A DNA stretch of 64,000 nucleotides from positions 11,671,822 to 11,735,821 of the forward strand of contig NC_058055.1 of the NCBI RefSeq assembly GCF_020085105.1, given 5' to 3'. The first letter of the stretch is position 1; every line of letters starts with the position of its first letter. The position numbers were made by a program, and so were the translations under genes. Shown here piece after piece: positions 19,896 through 41,800 of this stretch. The stretch is from Siniperca chuatsi (lineage: Eukaryota > Chordata > Actinopteri > Centrarchiformes > Sinipercidae). Under the pieces are notes generated by a model that was given only the letters and a program-made list of their open reading frames with translations, did no database searches and was not told the origin of the DNA.

Positions 19896-22800
19896 GGTAG
19901 AGTTGGTCAGATGTTGTCATTACTTTTTTATGAGCTCTATGCATTATAAAAAAGTATCTTTTTTTATGAAAATGTAATGTTACAAGACATCCAGATACCT
20001 GTGTTTATGGGGGTCTGAGAGGCGACACAACATTTCATGTTTTGTAATAATCATCCTCATAAAAATAATTTCAATCTCTGGTTCAAGTACACCTGTTAGT
20101 TATTTCTTTAGTTAGTACTTTAGGACTGTTAGTTATTTCTCAGTAAGAGTTTAGGGGTTTTGAGCAATGACCTCCTTTTATATTTACTGTTATATTGCCT
20201 TTTATGGAAATATAATGCAATAATGTATTTTACACAGTACAGTATACTGTTTAATGGGATTTTTGTGTGTATAGTGTACTTCACTTCAGTATTTCATGGG
20301 CGACATTTTACATGTGTTCATAGGTTTTAGAAAAAAATCTGATACTTTTTCTTCAATTTATGTACTGATGCAGGCCAGGAAAAGATGGATGCGAGGAGGA
20401 TATGTTGGGTTTTTGTTTTTAGAGGCACAATATCAGATTTTATTGTGACAAAATGTTTAACAAGCCGCTGGATATCAGCAGTGTTTGGGGTTTTTTTCAG
20501 TTTCTTTTTATGACCTATTTCAAATAAAGTGTACTGTTGAAAGCACTATTACCTGTAGTATTGTAAATCATTTAAAGGCGGTTTACTAACGAATATTAAG
20601 TGTCTACCTCAGCTAATAGTGTGTTATTCAGGACAAAGGGGCAGACTGCAGTGGAAACGGATTTTATCAAATTAAGGGTGCTGAACTCCTTGCCAAGATG
20701 AAAGCTGTCTTTCTGAAAAACAAAACATTCTAGGCTTATCAGAGGGAGCTTTCATCATTAATTTTCTTTAACTGACAGATGTAAACATTTACGGGGTAAT
20801 TTACTCCTTTAAATGAAAATGGTTCAGTAAGAATATAGTATTTGACATCTGCATAACATCATAACACAACCTGTCTGTCATAACTGAAATAGCTAGAAAT
20901 ACCTTATTATAATAATAAATAATAAAACTTTATTTATAGAGCACTTATCAAAACAAAGTACAAAGTGCTTCACAACAAGAAAAATAAAATACCACAGTGA
21001 ATGACGAAATATAAATAAATAAAACACATGAAATACACAAAAGCAATAAAGTAAACAGTAAAATAAACAGCCAGTTCAGACCTTAGAATCTATTTGTTTT
21101 ATCTGTTGTATATTTGTTATGATATATTTGTACAGGAACAATGATAACTGCTGCATTTTGCACATAATGTGTATGTTATTGTCCCATTAGATTGCCTAAT
21201 AATTGCAACATCATTTATCACAGAATCAGAATATTTGTACAACCTTTCCCATGAGTCAACCCTCAGCAGCCTCCATACCAGTTATGGAACAACAATCTAA
21301 AATGTGTTGAACTCATTTCCTGTATGTATCCACCACAGTTGCATTTGTATGACATTGAAAAAAGGTGTTTTATGTACAGCAGGACATCTCCATAGTAATC
21401 ACTTGCTGTCACATAAATGGCTGCATACAGTGTATTGTATTTCAAACAGTAAAGACCCTCATTTGCCTTTTGGTTTTCACATGCAACATCAGGTCAGGTG
21501 TGAATATTCTGCTCAGTGTTTGGGAAGAACCAGAAATGATGAATTTAATATATTGTTCATACTATTGTATATAGTACATCAATAGTATTGTTCAACTGTG
21601 ACATCTTACTTGCAAGTAAACAGAAATAGCTGTATAAGTAAGAATCAGGATGATCTTTGAAGATTCAATGAGGACCTTGACTTTTATTTATATGTATATG
21701 GTACATGGCACAATACAAATATGCATGGTAAAATAATAATTATAATGTTTACCTAATTTTCTTGTGTAGAGAACCTGCTTTTGAGTGTATATGTAGTTAG
21801 GATTAGGTGACACTTTTTATTATAGCTCTTGTTGCCCTCTAGTGTCCAGATAATCTACAGCACCCACCACGAAGAAATGTGTTTTGGATATTTTTTGTGG
21901 ATTCTCTTGTGACCTACTGATTAAATTGAAAATTAAATATATTTAAACTTGTAGACTTAATATACATATTAATATTTGTATTGAACTTTTGGGATCGTCT
22001 GTCACCTCATCTCGTCATGCAGGTTCTGTCATTACCTTTATGTGTGGGTATTTACCTGAGTAAGAAAGAGTTAGATTAAAACAAAGCCTAAGGAAGCTCT
22101 GATTTGGTGTGCAGGTACTTTTCTATTGTTTGTTCCTTAATTAACACACAAACTACACTAGTCTGTTGACACTTTGTATAGATCTCACCAAACTAATAAA
22201 TCTGTAGTACAAGCGGACATTAAATATACAATTTCCACTGCATATTTTCTTTCATGTTGGGAAAGTAACCATCTGGCTCCAGACTGACTGCTGTTTTTTA
22301 GTGTTTGATCCAACATTCATTGACATCCACAAGGTCAGCTAGGCATCTGACTGATTCCCACACCAGGTCGCCATGTTCATACCGACTGTCCATGTTCATG
22401 TGTGTGTATGGGTAGTTGTGTCTCTCTTGTTTACTTAATTTGGCTCACTGGTAACATGACAGAGTCCTTATATGATTAATGAGTAGAGAATAAATGAAAG
22501 AAACTCTAAGAAAGCATGCACACACACACTCACATTGATATTTCTCATTTTTGTGTCATGGGTGAATGGGAATTACTCAGATAATTTGGATGCAACCTCT
22601 AACTGCTGTGCGCCTCATCCAAATAAAGCACCCTTGCCGCATGACAAAACAGAAGATAATGGATGGTATGCAGCTCACTGAATGAAATAATATTCTGAGG
22701 AGGCACACAAAAGTTATTCAAGTGATTTGACTGTTGGATTTGGGTTTAATGGGACACAGGGAACTGCAGGGCAGCACAAGTGTGATAGTGGAGGAGAAGT

Positions 22801-25430
22801 GAGTAACTTTTCGGGTTAATATGTAATTTTGGTGGAGCCAAGCTTAATAGAGGACTGGTTAAAGGGTAATGTATAGCCCAGGTGTCACTTTTCAGTCCAT
22901 TTATCTGCCTTACTAGTCTGCAGAGGACATGCACTGCTGATGATCAGAGAAGGAGCTTCAGGTTTGCATTTATAATTTTCTTATATTTTCAATACATCTG
23001 CGCATAATCGTATCACTTAAAACAACAATTTCCCTCCTCAGGCACCAAGGTGTCAGAGCTCATCTTTGTCTCTGTCCCCCAGGCTCAGTAACTGGAATCT
23101 GTCCCTGCCGAGTGAAAGAGTGCAGGGTCTGGCTGGTTACTGCACCCAGGGGCCAGGCTACTCTCCAAAGGCCACATAATCTTTACTACAAATACAATTC
23201 ACTGCTTGAGATTTACAATTAAATGTGACTAAATGTGTTGTCTGTCCTAACTGCTGGATTCTTGGTTTGGTTTTGTTTCCTCTGCTGACATACAGTAAGA
23301 GTTGTGCTAATCCTCTGTAGTAGTGGGAAAAGCTGTGGTCATATCCAAAGTATTCAGAGATGAGAGCATGTAGCAGCAGCTGCAGAGGCGCAGAATTATT
23401 CTCAGCTGCAAAATGATTCTGTTTGTGTTAAATGTGTTAAATCAATATTTATTAATAATTCACAATATAACATTTAATATTGATAATTATAACCTTTTTG
23501 GATTGGTGTTTCCAGTCAGTCCTAGAGAAGTCTGGTGCCCATAGAACAATTTTAATCCCAGACACACTTGAATGTAAGCGTAGAGCTGCCTATTTTAACA
23601 AAAATACCCTGCTCCACCCCTTTATTTTCACATAGCATAGAGAAACAATCAATATACTCACACCAGACTCCATCGAAACTGATTTTGGATTAGCATTTTT
23701 AGTTAAACATGCCACTGCTTGAGAGAAAGAATTCAGCTTTGGCTCTCATGGTTTATGATGGCTTCATATTATTATATTATCAAGTTCAATCACTAGTTTG
23801 GGGAAGATGTTTGAGTTAATAGTGTGGGTGTGGGTGCTCATGAAAGTGCTGAATGCGGAGTTGGAAGCAAATAAACAGAATCAGATCACAAGAGGAAATG
23901 AGCAACTGGCACTTACATTTACCGTACAACATGAACAATGCCTTTGGTGAGACATTTTGTGTAAGTGCATATTCCTCTTTACTATGCAGTTGCATGTAAT
24001 GCAACCAGAGCTGTAACTGTGTGGATGGAGTGCTGAGAATGAAGACTTACTGTATTTTGACCTTTACAACACACCAAAACTAGTGAGTGCATAATTTAAA
24101 ACATAAAAGAAAAAGTGGTTTGGACATACATTTGCATATTATGTGGATCAATTGGTATAATGTGGGTGTACATGTATTCTGAAAGATTTAAAATATTCCT
24201 CTACAGTAGAATAACATTTTGAATTTTGTGTCAAGTCCCGTCATTGTTGAAACATCTTTCGTTGTGTTTTTCTCTGTTAATGTGTAACTAAAGACATGTT
24301 TTACATGTAGGCCTATGTGGGACAAGAAAGCAACGTGTGTCATGCTTTAGAAATTGTATGTGCCCTCTCCGACAGCCTGTCATGTAACCATGTCACCTTT
24401 AACTTGCAAGTCACATTTCAAAGATTCCCGAGAGGTCACTGCTATTATAAGACAACCACTGCCCAGGCACCTCACACACTCAACACACCACATTACACTG
24501 CTCACAGGAACAAAGTATCAGGTTCACATGGCACAGTAATTTGGGTCTTTTTTCCCTTGGAGCTGTTGATTCGGGTGTAAATATGTCCACAGCTGGGGAG
24601 TTTTCACGCGGCTGCAGCTGCACAATTTGTTTTATTTGCAGACGTTTCCTTTCCAGAGATTCTTTAACCAGCTGTTGCAGTTGGAACTCTGTGGGGGTAA
24701 AGAAGGTGTGTACAGGGAGACTTCACACCAGGCTGCTCAGGTGTGGCAGCGGCTCGGCTGTCTATCGGGAGAAGCCATGCGAAATTTCATTGTACCTGAG
24801 TATAATGACAATAAAGATTGGTCTGATTCTGATTCTAAACTTGCCTCTCATTAGCACACTTGGGGCCAAAAAACATGAAGAAACTACCTACAGCTACCTT
24901 ATGATCTAAGACTAAAAGGTAAAAAACTATACGTTTTGTCTAGTTTCACAATAAATCGTGAATGCAATTTGAATTTGTGAGCACATTTATCCATGACAAG
25001 CAAATAATGTGGCAGTGTTGTGACTGTCCCGGATAATTACATGAAATGTACATATCACCTCGCAGGAAGTTGTAAAATTCACTTGCAAAAAGTGTTTGCA
25101 ATAAAGTGTTTCATGTTGCTCAATATTCTTCAACCAATGAGTCATATTTTCACACTTCAACTAGCTACAAGCGAGCAACCTGGGGATATCTCTTTAAATA
25201 GCCTGGGGTGGCTTCCTCTGAGGAATGTGTGCTCTGGATAATGAAAGTGTTTTGCATTTTGTCTCATTGCTGTTTGGTCCAAAAAGGGGGGCACCCCTGA
25301 TGCTTTCAGAGGTCAGTTTGTGACCCACTGGTGTCAGAGTGACAGAAGCTGCAGGATGCCACATCGTAGTACTGAAAACTACTTTTTGCAACAATAATTC
25401 ACACTCCTAACACTCCCAAAACTACAATTG
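19896..25430. other. Intergenic region between il13ra2 and tmem47
   Basis: No gene could be supported. A LINE-tail-like fragment on the minus strand lies at 20915-20985 (TTTATTTATAGAGCACTTAT, AAAGTGCTTCACAA). A retroposon-like 3' end (TATAATGACAATAAAG and TCTGATTC repeats) is at 24798-24838. The rest is AT-rich DNA with no recognised element. Confidence 0.5.
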
Positions 25431-25436
25431 TTTATT
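25431..25436 (-). terminator. tmem47: Candidate tmem47 polyadenylation signal
   Basis: The minus strand reads AATAAA here, about 750 bases beyond the stop codon. It is the first such hexamer I see downstream of the gene on that strand. The resulting 3' UTR length is plausible but unproven. Confidence 0.33.
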
Positions 25437-26185
25437 CCGGATTATCCTTCATGTAGAAATACTTTGTACACATTTACATTTTTCATTTGAAAGAAACTAG
25501 TGTGAGTTTCCAAACAAACTATAAACACTCGAGAGCTGTAGCATATATCGAAGCTGCCTAATTTACACTTCGACTATCAGAAGGTTTAGCATTACTAGAT
25601 ATGTTTCAGCTAGAACACACGGAGGGAGAAGTTCAGCTTTTTCAATAGTTAAAAAGTGGGAAATGATGCCATAAATACATTAACAACAAGCTTGTCCTCG
25701 TGAAAAATAATAAAAAAAGGAAATGTGGAGATAAGTCAATCCCTTCAAATGTTCTGTCACTGCACATCATCATCATCAGGGCTGTGCTGAGAATCTACTG
25801 CCCTGTTTCTCTTAACAATAGAGATCCAGGTCAACGTGCAGTGGAAACGCCCAGCATCGGTGGCTTGTGCCTGTCCAGAAAGCTCTCTTTGCTGTAACGC
25901 CTCACCCCCGATACCGGCAGGGCTGAGAGATCCACTGGCTGCATGGGAGGAGGGGTGGTGGGGGTCCTATTCATACAGCCCTGGCCTAAATTAGGCCTTC
26001 ACAACCTGTCTAAAAATAACAGAGAGCAAAACAGCAAGAGAAAGACAGAGATAGGGTCTGTGCTCACATACACATTGGCTGTGTGCAGAGTGAAGAAAAA
26101 GTAGCACACCTTCTGTATGGGAATTTGTCTGTGTGTGTGTACATGTTTATGTGTGTATTTTCAGTGGCGGGGGTGGAGAAAGGAC

Positions 26186-33790
<7,605 letters not shown>

Positions 33791-36700
33791 TTAACGGGAG
33801 ACATCCGGTTAGATCGGGTTTTCAAAATAATTGTTTTTTTTTTTGTTGGGGCTACGTGATAATCAATTCTGAGATTAGGTGAGAAATATTTTTTTCTTGT
33901 TGTGCTTATCCACTTCCATAATACTATTTTCAAGTACTAGTGTTTTTTAAAACGTTTAAAATGTTGTATGCATTATTTTAGAAGCCCAATTAATTTAATA
34001 TTATTCTATTGTTACTACTGCTGTTATTATGTTATTAATCTACTATTCTTCACTGATTATATTTATAGTAAGCCTGTATAGTATATTTATCTGACTGCCA
34101 AAAATGAAAAACACACAGAACTTAAAGTGATAGGCATCAAAATCAGGTAATTCTACTTTTTTGTTGCAGTCAGTATCAGTTTCAAACTATTATACAATAT
34201 TTTAGCTTCATATGATATTGCAAAAATAAGAGTAACAAAAGAATGGGCAAAAGCAAATAAGCCACTAAAAATGATACAAATCAAGAATTCTTTAAACTCG
34301 ATCTCAAATTTAAGTTAAATTTGTTGGCCATGATTTCAGTGTTACAATGAGATGATATTGGCTGAATGTCCCACCCATAGAGGACTAGAAAAACATCTGG
34401 GGGAAAAATACTCCAATACATACAATTTCAATTCATATAATTGTTATTTGTACTTAATTGTACTTGGCTCAGTGCAGAGTAGCAGCCCTGCTCACCCAGT
34501 CCTCAATTCCTGTGCTTTTATTTTGAAAGCCACGTTAGGAAACCAGACTTGTTTACGCTCTTTGGAGGCGGCAGCATCTTTTCAGAGGGTCAACACAGCA
34601 CAGTCAGTCAGAAGAAAGGGTTTCCAAGTGGCATAAATTCAACAAAGTTGTCCACACACATACAGGTTTGCAAGAAGGACGGATCGTTTAAATGCAGAGA
34701 GGAAAGACGTTAGTAAATATCAACACAACCGCAACAGCAGCAAGGACAAAAACCTATAATCAGTTATAGAATTGATTATATGAGTGAATGTTAACTTTTC
34801 CCCCTTGTATCAGACTCAAAAGAACCCAAAACATTTCTGCTGTATTTGCAGTTATTGACATTATATGTGTACTTGTATGCAGCCAAAATATTCTACATAT
34901 ATATCAAAACATATAAGAAAACGAAAACAGACTAATTATGCAAAGATTCATTTCCACTATCTCAGTCTCAGACAATAATGTAGTCTGGGATTTAAGGGCA
35001 AGTTAACGGTGCTATTAACAACTCACTGGAGGTACTGATGTATAGACATCAGCTGCGTCTTTATAGAACATGTGGACAGACAGTAAGTCATACCACATTG
35101 TGTCCAGCAGATGGCAGACATGTGACATTTTGGATGCTAAAGCCCACAAAACAACTACATTTCTGCTATTACTCCTTCTTACCACTAATACACTATGGCT
35201 TTGTGTAATTATTAGTAGTAGATGACATTTTATGAGCAGCAGCAGTAACAGCAGCAGCATTTATATGGATATATTGGCCACAAAAGACATGAAAAATCCA
35301 GTACTTGCTGAAAATTGTTGTGACATAATAAGAATAGAACTGTCTATTAGCTTGTTGGTCTTTTCTCTTAATCCTGTTTTGGCTTCTTCACACAGCCAGT
35401 GTGTAGGCCAAACTCACTGCTATTTTTACCTCTTTTGGGAAATAACCCTTTGATCCATACTCAAACATATGTTGAGTATATCTCTTACGAACAGCCACAG
35501 AATTTAAACACCCGATAAATAGCCAAAATGAAATGGCAAGTATAAAGTTAGACTAGATTTGACTACAATGCACTTTAATCTTCATTCAGTCCACATGTCC
35601 ACATGAGAATTACTCACACTTCTATGTGTTGAGAAAATTGTACAACTTTCGGAGCATATGGAAACATTTCACAAACAACTAGATAAACTCAGTAACAAGT
35701 GATATATTTCTGGCTGGCCACAATGACTGGCTTTGATTATTGATGGTATTAATAACGCGAGCAAAGTTCAACAAATGTGGATAATCGGATGGAAGTGAGA
35801 CAACCCAAATCTTCTTCCTGCAATCACTTACGTTCAGTCTTTATGTCTTCGATGATGCTCATAAGGTGGTTCTGTGGCTTTTTGCAACACAATCCATGTG
35901 AACCACCTACATGTTACTTTCATCACATTATTACTCTTGCAGTACCAAAGGGATGGTCACTGATGCCACACCTTCAACTGCCACACCAACAAGAGAAAAA
36001 CAGGAGACGATAACCTGTAATATCTTTAGTATCAGGCAGTCAGCCTAACATGATGAGTTTATCATCTGTTTTGACCTAAATGCAGTCAGTTACTAATCCC
36101 CTCCTGCATTACACAACAATGACACATCTTTTGGACAGTGAATACATATTCTCCAATGAGTGGTAAAACTTCCATCTTACCAAACATTTGTCAAGAATAA
36201 AGGAGCGTTATTAGCACAAGTAGAGACTAAACATCGCCTCTTCCAAGATGTGCTTGTCTGACCTTCTTCACACATATTTGGTTGAGTGATTTATTGACCA
36301 ACTGTCATGCATCTGTCTCATAATAATAACATGATGATACCTTCCTCCTTAGAAAATGTATATTATATGCAAGGGGGATAATCTGCAGAATCCATGTTTC
36401 TTTGATTTTGGTGGCAAATTTCATTTTTACCAATGAGTTTTAATACCTCTCTGCTCTGAGTGTGGCCTGTCCTGTGAGATTTTTAATACATTTTCTGTTA
36501 ATGATGTTTATGTTTCTGTAGATACAGATGTCTTTTTTCCTTCCTTCTCAGTTTTTCTAACTTAGGAAATATACAAATAAAAAATACACAGAAATATAGT
36601 AGTATAATAGTAAAACCCCCAATTTATGTGCAAAGGAGGACTTTTCCTAGCCTTTGTGTTGTAGTATAGAAATCAGAAGTGAAGGTAGTATCACAGAAAA

Positions 36701-38107
36701 ACATACAGGATGACTACTTTAAGATATTTGGTGCAAGTAAGTATTCTGACCACAGCATTTGCTCTCCAAATAAAGTTGTCCAGTGTAAAGAACAAACAAA
36801 ACTGATTTGAGTACTTTGAATTACACCTCTGCTCCCTTCTTACCCAGTCTGGTTAAATTCTACCCCTATCATTTGCCTAGAATAGAGGGTTTCAGTGCAT
36901 CTGACATAATGAGAGTTTCAGACTAATACCACCCTTCTCAGTCCTAATGGTACTGCCAAGCTGCCAGCAGGACATCTGAGTAGGGGGAATCTAGTATTAG
37001 GCGTATCCGTGGACAGAGCATTGCTCGTTTCCTTTAAATGCCCCTCCTCCCCGACAGAACCGGCAGAGCGCTCTGTCATCCTCCTCCAAAAGCCCCTCAT
37101 TAGAAAATCTGCCAAGCAGACAAAGCTACTTGAGATGGCACAATTGTGACTCCCCACATGGTGATTTGAAAGAGCATAAAGGAAATCCAGGTCATGTTTT
37201 ACTTTTTTGGATCCTCTCTCCCTAATTTTGACTTATCCACTGAGCCACCCACCTTCTGTTTAGTTTCATCCATGTTTTCAATATTCAGGTGATATTATTC
37301 AGACGCCCACATGCCAGCACAGGGACTCACATGGCTGGTTAATACATTTTCTCCATGATAAAGACAACAGAGCAAATAAAGTAACAAAGAGGTGAAGAGA
37401 ATGAGATGATGGAGGCAAGTAGGAAAGGGGAAAGGGGGTAGAGCATTTAAAAATGTAAACACACGATGATGACGACTCACATCTGTGATTCAGCATAAAT
37501 TACGATGATGATGATGAAGGTTATATTGTGTCTCTGAGGAAGAAAAAGCTTCTTTACAGACTACTCATCACATGACGTAATCCTCTATTGCTCATTGTGG
37601 TCTTCCTGGAGTGGCTGCAGCTGATTAGGCTCAGAGTAAGCCTCTCAAGGTTTTTCCTGCTGTGAATAAGCTTCCATGGTAACTGACAAGGCCTTGTTTA
37701 ATGATGCTGTCATTATTTCAGAGATCTGTCCTGCTCATCTCCCTCTTTACGGTAACAACAACACACCATCGCGAGTCATGCTGTGGTCAGTCTGTGTGAG
37801 CAGATGTATCGAATTTAAAACATTTTACACGTAAAAACCCTCATGGATCAGGAATGTTAACTCACATACTCTCATTCATTCATTAATTTATTATTTCATA
37901 GTGTTGTGGAATTCATTCTCCAAAATACTTTATTTTATCACTTTCTGTATTTTTTTTTTACCATACATCACAGTTACTTTTTATTTAAAGTAACTAATTA
38001 CTTTTCAAGTTACCCTCTTAAAAAAAGCAAAAAAGTTAAAAATAAAAATCAGCTCATATAGATAGATAGCTGAATGGTTGCTGAATTTTTGGGATTGGGT
38101 AAAACAA
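33791..38107. other. Intergenic region between tmem47 and the nested repeat
   Basis: No gene is supported. Around 37960-38010 the motifs TTTAAAGTAACTAATTACTT suggest a MITE fragment. The stretch 36930-37150 is less AT-rich than its surroundings and is open on the minus strand, but resembles no protein. Confidence 0.5.
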
Positions 38108-38866
38108 TATTAGAGGCGACAGCCATGCTGACGGCTCTGGCACAGCACTGATTTGAGCTGAATGCTAACATCTGCATGCTAACATGTCCCACAGACAATG
38201 CTAACATGCTGATGTTTAGCATGTGTAATGTTTACAGTGTTCACCATGTTAGTTTACCATATTAGCATGCTAACATATGCTACTTAGCACTAAAGTACCG
38301 CTGAGGCTGATTACATTTTTAACCTGTTGATGGTGCTAGATGAAAAGTCAGTAATGGAAAGTAACTATGTACATTTACTCAAGTACTTTAGTATTTCCAT
38401 TTCTGCTACTTCCTACTTCACAACAATTCAGAGTCAAATATTGTATTTTTCACTCCACTACATTTATTTGATCACTTTAGTTACTAGTTACTTTGCAGGT
38501 TCAGATTGATAAAAATATAAATCAACAAATAAATTATGATGTATTATTAAAGGTTAAGATCAAATAAGTGCATCAATAATTATAATCCAAAAATATAATA
38601 TATATTATTCTGAAATGGGACATTCTGCATAATGAGTACTTTTACTTTTAGTACTTTAAGTATATTTTGATGCCAATGCTTTTGTACTTTTACTATTTTG
38701 AATGCAGGACTTTGACATGTAACAGAGTATTTCTACACAGTGTAATTGCTACTTTTAAGTAAAAGAGTACTTCTTTCACCACTGTGAAAAGTTAAGGGAT
38801 CACCAAAGAGTGTACCAAATTTCATGCAATCCATGCAATAGTTGTCGAGTAATAGACAGACTGAAC
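38108..38866. repeat. Interspersed teleost repeat, copy 2, interrupted by a MITE
   Basis: The left part has the TGCATGCTAACATGT and GCTAACATGCTGATGTTTAG blocks and ends TGGTGCTAGATGAAAAGT. After the MITE (38349-38784), TGAAAAGT is repeated and the family sequence continues with AAGGGATCACCAAAG, ACCAAATTTCATGCAATCCA and TAGTTGTCGAG. Copies 1 and 3 are at 4995-5290 and 60547-60783. Confidence 0.8.
38349..38784. mobile_element. hAT-like MITE, copy B, with perfect 8-bp duplication (436 bp)
   Basis: The ends are CAGTAATGGAAAGTAACTAT and, on the complement of the right side, CAGTGGTGAAAGAAGTACTC. TGAAAAGT flanks both sides exactly (38341-38348 and 38785-38792). It belongs to the same family as 1758-2251, lies in the opposite orientation, and has no coding capacity. 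Confidence 0.9.
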
Positions 38867-41800
38867 CATTCATCCTTTCTGGACTGTGTAGCTTGTTTAG
38901 CTCATCGCTGTCCCTCATTGTTTAACCTAACCTTAACACATCACTAATGACATGTGGCAGCACATTTTTCGTTGTCACCTGAACATCACAGTCATCACAG
39001 CGCATGGGGTTTGCTCAAAGTCACCTTGAAACCTCAACCTGTTCAAATGTTGTCAGGACAGTTGCATTTTTCCCCCTTCAGTAAGTATTGTGTCCTCCAA
39101 GTCAGTCCAGCATACAAGTGCATCTCAGAGCAGCTGGATTTGAAGTGCCTTGCTCAAGGTCATGTTGACAGTTAGCGTTAAGGGAGGCGACAGCATGTCT
39201 CCTTCATTTCCTGCACTCAGATTGAGCAGCTTGCCAGGGGATTTAAACTGATGGCTTTCCAGTTTCAAGTCTGTTCTCAAGACTACTGCTGCTGCGGTGA
39301 CTCTGCAAAAATGCTGAAGTGGTTTATCAGAAGGACTGTGATAGATTAATTTGGACTGCTGAGATGAAGGATTTCTCGCATCATCATCATCACTGTCTCA
39401 TCATTTCATGATTTCAACTAACAACAAATTGGAAGAGACAGCAATTAGGGTCATGAAGATGATTAAGATGTTGCATTTGGCCACTTATATTTTGGAAGAC
39501 ATCATCAGTTGGCTTAAAAATATGAAGTAAGACCATCTCAACAGTTACTTTAATGTAGTGGTTAACACCAGATGGAGCCACACTGTGTGTCAATACAGCA
39601 ATGAACAAAGACCTTTAATTTGGTGCCACAGTGACTACTGCAGTTTTACTCCCTGGGATACAGAAATGTCAAATATGGGCCTCATTTGTGTTAAGTTCAC
39701 AAAATTATACAATGACAGATGTATTTATGATATACTCCAGTGTTTGCGTTCTATATACAAAGCCCTGCTTGGCTTCACAGTCACTCTGCGGTCCCACTGT
39801 GTTCCTAGATGTCCACCTGTCTCTCAGTGGCTCGGCCACTCTGGGCCTGCCTGCCAGCTTGTGGACATCTGTTTACTTCCTCCTCCATCAGTCGTCATGG
39901 CTGCAACCCCCTATCGCCACCACACCCCTCCCCTTGCCGGCCGGCCTTCTCCACCCCTTTCTCGTGTTTCCCCCAGACACCAGCTGTGAACCACTTATGC
40001 TTATCCTGCAGCCCACCTCATTCAGCCTTGTCATATCGACGGCCAGCAATGCGCGCTTGCTGAAAATGTCACTGTACGTCGCTGTTTCTACTGGTTTGCT
40101 GACCCACAAACACCTTATTTAAATATGTAAATTCAAACAGGCTTTAACTGGGTATATGTTGATTCAGGTTTATAAAAAAACTAATTAGATATAGGAAATT
40201 GTGCATATGGTTAAATGGTACAGAGATGTAAATGCAGTTTTGAATACATCCATTGTATCTGTTTACTATACTGCAGGAAATGGCCATCAGACTATAACAC
40301 TATATTGTACGGACTTGTAATATTGAAGATGTACACTATGTAGTTCACTGCTTGGGTTGATCTACACTTTATGAAGTTTGTTATGTTTTTTAATTTAAAT
40401 TTGGAATCAGTATGTTAGGAAACTGAAGTAGTGCATTATTTATCATTTGCCTGTTGCACTTGACATAAGCTGCAGACTATAAATTCAGTACATTCAATCT
40501 AAAGGGTTGGCATTAAAAGCTAGTCATCACTACCAGGAAGGACAATTGTGACTGAGCTGCTTCACCAGAAAGTCAGTTTACAGTTGAGAGGCAGAGTTTA
40601 AATAACTGCCAATTGTCTGTTATTATGGGGCTCTTTATTTGACAGTAATGATGTATGAAAGCATGTTGAGGTCATTTTGATTTTATGATCTTGAATAATT
40701 TCAGCGCTTCTGAACTTTTATTCATTGGCATACTTCTTTTAAAGTACCAGAAGTAACATCTTACTCTTTTTATATTATGCCTCATGAAAACACGTACAAA
40801 AAGTTTGAAAGGCAAAAAGCATGTGTGTATATGTGCACTGTGTATCTGAAAACTGTGTTTACACTGATAAATGGTGACGTAGTTAAATTGTCACTGTATA
40901 ATGTAAACTTGATAATGTTTTATTGTGTTATTAGGATGTGTCCATTTCCATTTCTCTCCAGGCAAAACATTGGTGAAATATGAGTAGGCAACAAGAGAGA
41001 AGTATCAAATAAATTCAGTGTGACACACTTCCTCTTAACATTGCAATTAGTGATGTCACATTTACTCTTGTTGGTAAGGGACATTTAAACTATCTGTGTG
41101 ATCAAACAGTACCTATTAAGAAGATTTCTTTTCTTTAAATCCAAGTCAGAAAGTCAGAGAAATGCCTCTGACTCTAACAAAGCATTTTACAATGATTTCA
41201 TTAGCCGAACAAGGAATTACGTGACCAGATTCGGAAAGTCGGTGAGTACATGTTCAGTTCTGGCATGAAACACTGTGTGACACGACACCTGACTGAGAGC
41301 CAAATATCCAAATCTGCTCCTCTTCACATATGCCCTCAACCTAATAAACTACCTCCTGCATTGACACTTTCTTCCCTGTCCCCTCTGACAGACTGCAGGC
41401 AGTGGGCAGCAGCCCTTGGGGAGCTCACTGAGGGGAGACGCCAGTGATCAGAGTGAATTAGAGTTATGCGGGACATGCAAAGGAGAGGCTCCAGAATGTG
41501 ACAACAGCTGAGTTTTAAAGTGAAGCTTTTCCGCCTGAGGGGAGAGGAATAGATGACAAAGAAGGTGCAGCCTGCTGTGAAAGGAGTCAACTCCTTTTAT
41601 CTATTGGTCTTCTCATTTAAAGCAGTGATGTCTTTGGCATCAAAGTAGAACAACTAATTAATGAACGCAGTTGTCACAGTATAAATCATCTTTGCTGTCC
41701 TTAAAGCCAGCCCTTGTTAATATCCTCACACCTTCAGCAGTTCACATCCCGTGTGCAACTATGTAGATAACAGATAGAAAAGAGACCTACTTCCTAAAGT

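Noticed and set aside
36918..37157. 79-codon minus-strand frame
   Set aside because: Composition is unlike a protein of known family; more likely chance in a less AT-rich patch.
39558..40122. Overlapping open frames of 143 and 163 codons
   Set aside because: They lie in a locally GC-richer patch, overlap in different frames, lack any recognisable motif, and have no splice context.
41130..41240. Exon-like open stretch ending in a GTGAGT donor upstream of dcx
   Set aside because: The translation (around NDFISRTRNYVTRFGKS) matches no family I recognise and there is no clear acceptor or partner exon.
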